Below the pieces are notes generated by a model. The model did no database searches. It saw only the letters and a list, made by a program, of their open reading frames with translations, and had not been told where the DNA came from. From Fagopyrum homotropicum (lineage: Eukaryota; Streptophyta; Magnoliopsida; Caryophyllales; Polygonaceae), in NCBI GenBank assembly GCA_033239125.1, contig BSWB01000005.1, forward strand, positions 117,118,494-117,182,493: a stretch of 64,000 bases of DNA, read 5' to 3'. Within the stretch, counting starts at the first letter, position 1; the number at the start of each line of letters is the position of its first letter. The translations under genes were made by a program, and so were the position numbers. Positions 10,066 to 18,023 of the stretch are shown here, piece by piece.

Positions 10066-11655
10066 ATGCGAAGAACCCGCACTGGGAAGGAAATCGTTCC
10101 TTACGATCCCGAACCAGAAAAGACATACAAGCGACGCTTAAGAGAAGCGAAGATGGCCCAACAAGACAACCGCGATCTTGAGGCCGAGTTGAAAGAGGCG
10201 TTAGAGCTGCTACGCCTCAGCAGGGAAGAACTAAGGCAAGAAAAGGAAGAAACTCGCACCAAGACTGAAGCGATCGAAGCGGAGATGGCAGTCATACGAG
10301 ACCAGATTCTACTTCAACCGAGGGAAGATCCACCAGTTGATCCTCGACCGATGCCGGTCCCAGTTGCTGACCCTCGACCGAGGCAGGTTCCAGTACCTGA
10401 CGCCCCGGCCGATGTACTTCCACTTCGGAGGCCAGTCCGAGATGTTCTTCTTGCAGGAATCCCACAAACCCTAGGTCAAAGGATGGACCCCAATCAACAA
10501 CTGAGGCGTCCAGGAGTTAATCTAGGAGATCCGGCGGACCATGACTATGAACTTCGACCGCAAGTTCTGTCTATGATTCGCCAATGCCAGTTCGGAGGGC
10601 TAGAGAAGGAATCACCACATCAACATCTTCAAAACTATGAGATCTTGATGGAAACCTTGAGACCTCCGAGGATTGAAAACAACAACTACAAGCTAAGACC
10701 TTTTTACTTTTTTTTAAAAGATAGAGCTCTTACTTGGTATCAATCTCTTCCTCCAGGAAAAATCAGTACATGGGAGGAGATGACTACGGAATTCTTGACG
10801 AAATTCTTTCCCCCCTCAAAAACCGCTGAAATGAGAGGAAAGATCAACACTTTCATTATGAAGGATAAGGAGAGTTTGTCCAAGTCATGGGAGCGGTTCA
10901 AGGACATTCTTTTGGATTTCCCACATCATGGGATTCCAAAGCTAGAGTTATTGGAGATATACTTCAAGGGACTGGACGGAAGCACCCAGTTCAATCTCCA
11001 ACTACTCTCCGCCGGTACCTTTATGGACATGGCGATTGACGAAGCTTGGGACTTCATCGAGAAGCAAGCTTTGCATATGGAGAAGTACACCCACCAAGGA
11101 GCTGAAGGTGGAGTTAAAAGAGTTAACTTCCAAGAAACTCAGCCCAACAACAATCAACTCACGTCTTTGAAGAATGACGTGAAGCAATTGAAGGAACTCT
11201 TGGTTGCTCAAACCAAGAAGGAAGAGCAAGGGCAAAGGAACAACAACAACGGATACCGTAACAACAACAACAGTCCCCGTAACAACAATTACAACAACAA
11301 CAACAATAGAGGATCCAACAACAACAACAATAGAGGATCCAATAACAACAACAACAATAGAGGATCCAACAACAACAATAGAGGATCCAACAACAACAAC
11401 AACAACAACGGATACCGTAACAACAACAACAGTCCCCGTAACAACAATAACGGTAACAATCATCCAAACTCCAACTCTAACGATTCCTCTAACCCTTTTC
11501 TCTCTTCCCCTTCTTCTTCTTCTTCTACTCCATTAAAAAGTCAGGGGCAAGGATCAAGTTCGTCTCAACCAGAAAAGAAAGACGCAGTTCTGGATGCTAT
11601 CTTGATCAAGCTCAACGCTATGGAGACTTCTATGACTTCATTTTCGAAGGCCTAA
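10066..11655 (+). CDS. gag: Athila gag polyprotein of element B with asparagine-rich repeat
   Basis: Structural protein that would form the cytoplasmic particle and package RNA. The start is the ATG at 10066 (MRRTRTGKEIVPYDPEPEK), matching the A and C copies; 529 codons. In order: charged, probably coiled-coil N-terminus (residues about 15-95), Pro-rich linker with CCTCGACCGAGG-type motifs (about 85-130), the conserved QTLGQRMDP block, then the retrotransposon gag domain (about 175-345, with LKDRALTWYQSLPPGKISTW and KSWERFKDILLDFPHHGIP). From about residue 390 an Asn-rich tract (NNNNRGS, NGYRNNNNSPRN) occupies the place where a CCHC zinc knuckle is usual. No CCHC box is visible. It ends at a TAA in the same frame as pol, 99 bases before the pol ATG. 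Confidence 0.94.
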   Translation: MRRTRTGKEIVPYDPEPEKTYKRRLREAKMAQQDNRDLEAELKEALELLRLSREELRQEKEETRTKTEAIEAEMAVIRDQILLQPREDPPVDPRPMPVPVADPRPRQVPVPDAPADVLPLRRPVRDVLLAGIPQTLGQRMDPNQQLRRPGVNLGDPADHDYELRPQVLSMIRQCQFGGLEKESPHQHLQNYEILMETLRPPRIENNNYKLRPFYFFLKDRALTWYQSLPPGKISTWEEMTTEFLTKFFPPSKTAEMRGKINTFIMKDKESLSKSWERFKDILLDFPHHGIPKLELLEIYFKGLDGSTQFNLQLLSAGTFMDMAIDEAWDFIEKQALHMEKYTHQGAEGGVKRVNFQETQPNNNQLTSLKNDVKQLKELLVAQTKKEEQGQRNNNNGYRNNNNSPRNNNYNNNNNRGSNNNNNRGSNNNNNNRGSNNNNRGSNNNNNNNGYRNNNNSPRNNNNGNNHPNSNSNDSSNPFLSSPSSSSSTPLKSQGQGSSSSQPEKKDAVLDAILIKLNAMETSMTSFSKA

Positions 11656-11754
11656 AAAGCCTTTGAACAACAACTTGCGAGTAGGGCGAATGAAGCGCCA
11701 AGAGATCCAGGGAAGCTTCCAGCAAGGACGGAAAGCAACCCTAAGGGCCAGATC

Positions 11755-14313
11755 ATGGCCATAACTACGAGGAGTGGACTGAAAACCACAGATCCAGTGC
11801 CTCGGTCGGTGCTAGTACCGACGAAGACCACCTCGGTCCAGATGCAGTCGAAGAACACTTCGACCGAGATGCCAACCGAGGTGGAGCCTCAGAAAGCGGA
11901 GGGGAAAACTGAAGTTTATGTTCCACCTCCTGCATACAAACCACCACTTCCATTCACCCAGTCAAGGGCCCGAGCACATCTAGACAAGCACTTTGGTAAG
12001 TTCCTTGACTTGATGAATAAGCTACATACCAACATTCCTTTCCTTGATGCTATTCTAGGAATGTCCGCCTATGGGAAGTTCTTAAAGGAGATCCTTTCAA
12101 GGAAGAGGAAACTGGAAGACTTTGGTAAAGTTAGGATGACATCTAAATCCTCGGAGCTTATTCAAATCATGAAGGAGAAGATGCCACCTAAGTTAAGAGA
12201 TCCCGGATCATTTTGCATTCCCATTCAAGTTGGGGATGTCACTTGTGAAGCCTTTTGTGATCTAGGAGCCAGCGTGAGCATCATCCCGCTGGAGCTATGT
12301 GTCAAGATCGGACTTAGAGAGCCCAAGCCGGTCAAGATTCGACTTTATATGGCGGATCGCTCCATCACCCATCCTGTGGGCATCTTGGAGGACGTTCCGG
12401 TCAAGTTAGGTAACTTCTATCTACCTATAGATTTTGTTGTACTTGACATTCCTGCAGATTATCCTGTTCCTATCATTCTTGGGAGGCCATTTCTAGCAAC
12501 TTCGGGTTGCAACGTGGATTGCAAGAACGCCAAGTTGAAATTCAATGTTGGCGGCGATGAAGTGGAGTTCGCATTGCTTGCAGCCATGAAAGGGGAGCAG
12601 CTAACTGATGATATCTTCAACATCTACGATGAAGAAGAATCAAGAGAATTGGTGAGCTCTATCCTCATTAACGATCCACTCGAAAGAGTTATTAGCTTCA
12701 GTTTAATGGAGGAAGGTATAGATGCTTCTTGTGATGCAGATATACGGAGCTTAAAGGCACTGGAAGAGGATCCAGGAGCTAAAACTGAGAAGCTAATCCA
12801 GGAGACGAGGATCTCCAGTTTCGGTTCCAGTTGCAGTACCTCGACCGAGGCACTTTCTGGACTAAGCGAGGCGACCAAAGAACATCTCGGTCAACGCCTC
12901 TGCGCCTCGACCGAGGTCGATGGCGAGATGATGTCAACTGAGATTACTGAGAATAATAAACTTCCTACTCCCTTCTTTGACATTCATCCTCAGTTGGTGG
13001 AACACTCAATCCACCAACTTTTTGATAAAAACGGATCTTGGTATGCTGATATTGTGAATTATCTTGTTTGCCAGGAAACACCGCCCGGATTGACGTACTC
13101 TCAAAAGAAGAAATTCTTCAAAGAAGTACGACATTACTACTGGGACGAGCCGCTGCTATTCAAGCGCGGGCCGGATGGGATGCTTCGAAGATGCATTCCG
13201 GAAGATGAAGTTAATAGCGTTATACGGCATTGCCATTCACTTCCATGTGGACGACATGCTAGCACCGATAAAAAATGCGCTAAGGTATTGCGTTCCAGTT
13301 TCTTTTGGCCTACATTATTTAAGGATGTACAATCTTTTGTTGTCTCTTGTGATGCATGCCAAAGAACAGGAAATTTATCGAGAAGGAACGAGATGCCACT
13401 TAACAACATCCAAGAAGTGGAAATTTTTTATGTATGGGGAATTGACTTCATGGGACCTTTCCCATCCTCCGGAGGAAACCTCTATATCCTTCTTGCAGTT
13501 GATTACGTCTCTAGATGGGTTGAAGCCATTGCTTCTCCCACTAACGACGCCAAGGTGGTTGTGAAGTTCTTAAACAGGACTATCTTTCCACGATTTGGCA
13601 CTCCACGCATAATCATTAGCGATGGAGGGACACATTTCATCAACCGGAAGTTCAAGGCACTTCTATCGAAGTATGGGGTAACCCACAAGGTATCAACCCC
13701 TTATCACTCTCAAACTAGTGGACAGGTCGAGATCTCGAATAGAGAAATCAAAGCAATTTTGGAGAAGACCGTCTCTAGGACGAGGAAGGATTGGTCCATG
13801 AAATTGGACGATGCTCTTTGGGCATACAGAACCGCATTTAAGACTCCCATAGGTACCACCCCTTATAATTTTGTATATGGGAAGTCTTGCCATTTGCCCG
13901 TCGAATTGGAACACAAAGCGTATTGGGCGATTAAATGGTTGAACTTCGACATCAAGGAGGCCGGCGAGAAGCGACTATTGGAGTTCAACGAGCTGGAAGA
14001 GCTGCGTTTGAACGCTTATGAGAATGCCAAAATCTATAAAGAAAGGACGAAGAGATGGCATGACAAGCGTATCATCCCAAAGGAGCTTAACGAAGGAGAC
14101 TTAGTTCTACTCTTCAACTCCCGCCTCCGCCTTTTTCCAGGTAAGTTAAAATCTAGATGGACCGGACCTTATGTTGTGAAACATGTTTTTCCTCATGGTG
14201 CAGTTGAGATATGGGGCGAAACTAGCGGAAGCTTCAAGGTCAATGGTCATAGGCTTAAGAAGTACCAACCGGAAACTCCGGTTGAGGAGGTTGCACCAAT
14301 ATACCTCGTTTGA
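11755..14313 (+). CDS. pol: Athila pol of element B: protease-integrase, RT and RNase H missing
   Basis: 852 codons, uninterrupted, in the same frame as gag. Aspartic protease: EAFCDLGASVSIIP (Asp near residue 169) and IILGRPFLAT. A variable linker (about 290-405) carries Cys/Ser/Thr/Glu-rich sequence encoded by TCGACCGAGG motifs. Where RT and RNase H (YxDD, DAS motifs) should come, the sequence passes directly to the integrase zinc region (about 480-550, with CDACQRTGNLSRR), then the catalytic core: Asp near 564 (WGIDFMGPFP), Asp near 623 (IISDGGTHF), Glu near 659 (GQVEISNREIK), with 35 residues between the last two as expected. The C-terminus has the usual GPYVVKHVFPHGAVEI and FKVNGHRLKKY. 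An intact Athila pol is roughly twice this length. The fusion is clean, so the frame survived the deletion. Confidence 0.94.
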   Translation: MAITTRSGLKTTDPVPRSVLVPTKTTSVQMQSKNTSTEMPTEVEPQKAEGKTEVYVPPPAYKPPLPFTQSRARAHLDKHFGKFLDLMNKLHTNIPFLDAILGMSAYGKFLKEILSRKRKLEDFGKVRMTSKSSELIQIMKEKMPPKLRDPGSFCIPIQVGDVTCEAFCDLGASVSIIPLELCVKIGLREPKPVKIRLYMADRSITHPVGILEDVPVKLGNFYLPIDFVVLDIPADYPVPIILGRPFLATSGCNVDCKNAKLKFNVGGDEVEFALLAAMKGEQLTDDIFNIYDEEESRELVSSILINDPLERVISFSLMEEGIDASCDADIRSLKALEEDPGAKTEKLIQETRISSFGSSCSTSTEALSGLSEATKEHLGQRLCASTEVDGEMMSTEITENNKLPTPFFDIHPQLVEHSIHQLFDKNGSWYADIVNYLVCQETPPGLTYSQKKKFFKEVRHYYWDEPLLFKRGPDGMLRRCIPEDEVNSVIRHCHSLPCGRHASTDKKCAKVLRSSFFWPTLFKDVQSFVVSCDACQRTGNLSRRNEMPLNNIQEVEIFYVWGIDFMGPFPSSGGNLYILLAVDYVSRWVEAIASPTNDAKVVVKFLNRTIFPRFGTPRIIISDGGTHFINRKFKALLSKYGVTHKVSTPYHSQTSGQVEISNREIKAILEKTVSRTRKDWSMKLDDALWAYRTAFKTPIGTTPYNFVYGKSCHLPVELEHKAYWAIKWLNFDIKEAGEKRLLEFNELEELRLNAYENAKIYKERTKRWHDKRIIPKELNEGDLVLLFNSRLRLFPGKLKSRWTGPYVVKHVFPHGAVEIWGETSGSFKVNGHRLKKYQPETPVEEVAPIYLV

Positions 14314-14354
14314 GATACATCATGGTCCAGCTAGCGACCTTAAACCAAGCGCTT

Positions 14355-14372
14355 CTTGGGAGGCAACCCAAG
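14355..14372 (+). other. Conserved post-pol hairpin
   Basis: CTTGGG-AGGCAA-CCCAAG, a six-base stem with a six-base loop, 42 bases after the pol stop. Element E has the same loop at the same place (59424-59441) with a T-A pair replaced by C-G, so the stem is kept while its sequence changes. Function unknown; an RNA role such as packaging or export is possible. Confidence 0.7.
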
Positions 14373-16028
14373 GTATTGCTTTCTTTTCCCATTTTCTAGT
14401 CTAGCTTAGATAGTTTTTGCTTTTGCTTTGCTTTGTTTTGTTTTTGGCGTTCTAGACAGATAACAGGAGACATCTAAGGAAGGAGCATAACTGGAAGTAC
14501 AAAATTTCGAGAAGTTGAGGAAACGAGCTTTTCTTAGATACATCTCGGGTACTGTCAGAACACCTCGACCGAGATGTGCTTCGCCAACCGAGATAGTCTT
14601 ATCTGGGAGCTGTTTCTTACTTCTTCATGCAGTTTAGCTATGTTCGGTGAGTATCCTGTCCTTAGACTTATTTTGACCCACTGGGACAGTGTGTCCCAAG
14701 TATGGGGTATTTGATGTATTATTTGACTTTGATGTATGACTCTATTGACCGGATATTTATATTTATGCTTCACTTCTACATTTATATGTTTATCTGAGAT
14801 TGCATGCATACTTAGAGGTTATTTGATTGAGAAAAACGTCGAAACTGAAAAAAACTGGATTTAAAAAAAATTTTGACCTCGACCGGTGGAGTTCTGGCCG
14901 AACGAGGTGTTTCACCTCGGTTGACCTACGAACATCTCGACCGAGGTGGGTTAACTGAGAGTTTTCAAAAACGATTTTTGTGTTACTTATCTGGATATGA
15001 TCTCAGTGAAGATCTTGTTTACTGACTGGTTTTAAATTCTTTATGTGTTTGAAAGGTTTTATAATATGTTTAAGTTGCTAAATGTTTTGTTTGAAATTAT
15101 TGGCATGTTTAATACTTTGTTTTTATCTAAATTATGTTGAATTTGAAGGTTGACACCACACTATGAGTTCTCTCACTTTCTTCCTGGAAAGACCAAGGCA
15201 ATTCATTCTTCTCTCTTCTTCTTCTTAATCATGCTTAGCCCCTCATATACATTTGCCTCCCTTTACCTATCCGGGAATTTGGAAGCAAGCAAAGTGGTGA
15301 AAGCAAGTGAAGTTAAAGTTGAGAAGTTGATTGGAAGTGAAAGTGTTAGAAAGTAATAATAGGTTTGGGGAAGTCAATCATGAAGATGAGTAACTCGGCA
15401 CCATTCACATAGCCGGGTGTTTGTGTCTTGCCAAAGTCGGATTGAGCGATATTCCTAACGGGTCATGGTATGTGCATCAAGGGTTTGGTGCATCTCAAGA
15501 AATTGATGATTGCTGATTTCCTAGGCTTCGGTTATTGTGCACCTCTGTCCATGCATCCCAAAAAGTAAAGTAAAAGAAAAAGTGTGAAATAAGCAAAGCT
15601 TATTGGTGGAAGATGTTGCAAGTCAAAGTGAAAGTGAAGTTCATCCTTTTCCCGGATTCTAGCACCACATTACCTTACATACATCCCTACCCTACACGTT
15701 TCTTGACCTTTCTTTTGGGAAGCCCTTGAGACCTTGAGCTTGTTGATTGACTTAGTGGTTTAAACTGGATTATGCATGATTAATTTCGATAATTATGACT
15801 TATTATGCATTCTATGATTTTATGCAAAGATGAACAACTTTTCTATATTTATAAAATGTTTTGATCATATTTTGATTTTAAATTCCATGAAGTATTCTCT
15901 AAGAGTGATCTATGATAGTTGCACACCATAAAAATGTTTTTGAAAGACTTTTTATTAATTTTCTTGACTTATAATCCATTCTATCTTGTCTTCTATATGC
16001 GGAACTTGCTTGGGGACAAGCAAGGGCT

Positions 16029-16043
16029 AAGTATGGGGTATTT
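16029..16043 (+). other. Polypurine-like tract before 3' LTR of element B
   Basis: AAGTATGGGGTATTT directly precedes the LTR start at 16044. It is the usual place for plus-strand priming, though pyrimidines interrupt it. Element D has the same sequence at its LTR border. Confidence 0.55.
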
Positions 16044-17801
16044 TGATAGCATGAATTATAGTCTATATTTTGGGGTTTGTTTTGACGTTTTATCTTTCAT
16101 AATCTGCATGTTTGTATGTACATTATGTAATTATATTACCATTTCATCTACCTTTGCGAGAATCGAGGTCTACACCTAGTTTTGTTGTAATCGTAGGTAA
16201 AATGGCACGTTTTGCATCAAAAGGAGCTATGGAATCATTGGAGCTACATTCAGGAATATAAGGAGTCATCCAGGAAGCATAGCCATGGATTAAAGATTCA
16301 CTTTGGACCAGTTTTGAGAGATTTCACATTCAGTTGTGATTCACCTTGGTTGATTGCAGATTCATCTCGACCGAGGTGATCTAGAGAAGCCGACTCGACC
16401 GAGGCGAATACCTAGGACGCGGCGAGAATATTTTATTCTTGGCTGAGATCTTTTATCTTTGGAAAGTGATCTTATATTTTTGGGCTTGACTCCTAGAAGG
16501 AAGAAGATATCATAGATTTTATATTTTACCTATTTTTATGGGAAGAGATCTTTCTAAGATATATTATCTTTGGAGGGTTATTTTCCTATAAAAAGGGTTA
16601 GATTTCCACAAATCGATAACCCCGCTTACACAGAAAAATCTGCATTCAGTTGGGAATCACACAGCAGCCATACTCCAGTTGGGAGATTTGAAGAACCTTT
16701 TTGAAGGTTGAAGGAAGATTGAAGATCATAGCTTTTATAGCTTTTTGAAGGGTTTTTGTAAGATTATCTTAGATTCCCTTCCTTGTTGTCTTGTTTTGTT
16801 GGATTGCTATCCAAGGAACGCTTTTGTTGTGATATTTGATTCAGTTATTGAAGTCTTTTCATTAAATTCTTCTTGTTCAAATATTCACTTTCTTCCCATA
16901 AATTTGATTATTGCTTTCATGATAATGAGTGGCTAATTTCCTTGTGTGATTCTAGGGTGATTAGTTGAAGGTTGTGGGAAAAACAATGATAGAATAATAT
17001 TAGATTCCAGTAGGACCCTGAAAGTTCGAGTCTTTAACCTTAACCCTAAGCATCTCGTTCAGTCGATGAACATCTCGGCCGGGGTGGAATTCGTCTGACC
17101 GAGGTGACTTATCTGATCCGAAACTGAGAGTTAAGTGTTAGAGTTTGCCAAATCCTATTCTTATTACACCTTTCCTGGTCCAATGCAAGATTAGGATGAA
17201 ACTTACCCGGTAATTCCTTAGTTTGTGTACCAACGATCATAAGTGTAGGTAATAAAGGTTTACCCTTTATTGGGGTTTTGAGTGTGCTTTCATCCCATCT
17301 TTGTGAGTTAGCTTGAGACTTACCCGGTAAAGGTTGATTCTATTCCCTTAGATGGTGTGTTAGTTTGAGGATATAGTTCTTTATCTTAATTCCTTGAGAC
17401 TTACCCGGTAATAGGAGTTACGGTTTGGGATTAGTGAATAGTGAGACTTACCCGGTGATCTATTCTACTTTAGTAACACCTTCCCTATGCAAAAAACCTC
17501 AGCTTTGTCCGCTTATCTTTAGATCTTGAGTTGGAACCACAACTAGATGCTTTAATCCCTAGAATTGCATGTTTGCTTATTTGACTTCTTATTCATCTTT
17601 GATTGTTTTAATTGCTCTTGTGGTTAGTAATTACGAGGCTTACCGTTATCGGACTTTGTTTCACTGAGTCCATGTGATCGACCCCTGGAATTCCTTGATT
17701 TTTACTACGATTGACCCGTACACTGCGGGTTCGCATCCTTGTTTTAAGCTTAAGTCTAGGGTTATAAATTTAAAGCTTGCACACACCGTTTGGAGCGAAC
17801 A
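16044..17801 (+). repeat. 3' LTR of element B
   Basis: 1758 bp, co-linear with the 5' LTR at 8182-9939. The paired CTCGACCGAG motifs begin at 16366, the TATA box lies near 16587, and the four GAGACTTACCCGGTAA copies are kept. It ends GAGCGAACA and is followed by the CCAGC duplication. Confidence 0.95.
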
Positions 17802-18023
17802 CCAGCTCAACGAGTACACCGTACGGGAGTAGACCTTGGAGATCCCTCGACTCATGATTATGAGCTTCGTCCTCAAGTACTTCAAATGATCCATCACAAC
17901 CAGTTTGAAGGATTAGAGGGGGAGCTCCACACCAACACTTGCTGAACTATGAGATATTGATGGAGACTTTAAGACCCCAGAGATTGGAGGACAACAATCT
18001 GCTAACTGATTTTTACCTCAAAA
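17802..18023 (+). pseudogene. Athila gag of element A, continuation after element B
   Basis: Joined to 8181 with one CCAGC copy removed, the frame runs on through the QTLGQRMDP block into DLGDPSTHDYELRPQVL and then the start of the gag domain (NYEILMETLRP). This shows B inserted into this gag. A small frameshift occurs near 17917. Homology ends at about 18023 and neither the rest of gag, pol nor a 3' LTR of A follows, so A was truncated. Confidence 0.85.

Larger units (their letters stand above)
14314..16043 (+). other. 3' spacer of element B
   Basis: Non-coding 1.7 kb between pol and the 3' LTR. It aligns with the spacer of element D (61439-62830, inverted), for example around TGACACCACACTATGAGTTC near 15150. 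It holds CTCGACCGAG-type motifs at 14549-14590 and 14877-14947, a hairpin GGGACA-GTG-TGTCCC at 14683-14697, and AAGTATGGGGTATTTGATG at 14698-14716, which resembles the polypurine-like end of the element. The env-position ORF present in D is absent here. Confidence 0.8.
8182..17801 (+). mobile_element. Complete Athila-lineage Ty3/gypsy retrotransposon (element B), RT-less
   Basis: Two 1758-bp LTRs (8182-9939 and 16044-17801) with TG...CA ends are flanked by a perfect 5-bp duplication, CCAGC (8177-8181 and 17802-17806). Order: LTR, tRNA-Asp primer site, gag, pol (protease then integrase), 1.7-kb spacer, polypurine-like tract, LTR. By eye the LTRs differ at roughly twenty positions, about 1%, so insertion was fairly recent. 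gag and pol are long open frames, but reverse transcriptase, RNase H and the env-position ORF are absent. Movement would need enzymes in trans, for example from a D-like relative (inference). B sits inside the gag of element A. Confidence 0.95.

Noticed and set aside
11002..11467. Minus-strand ORFs of 153 and 102 codons rich in Val/Cys
   Set aside because: They are the antisense reading of the AAC repeats of B gag.
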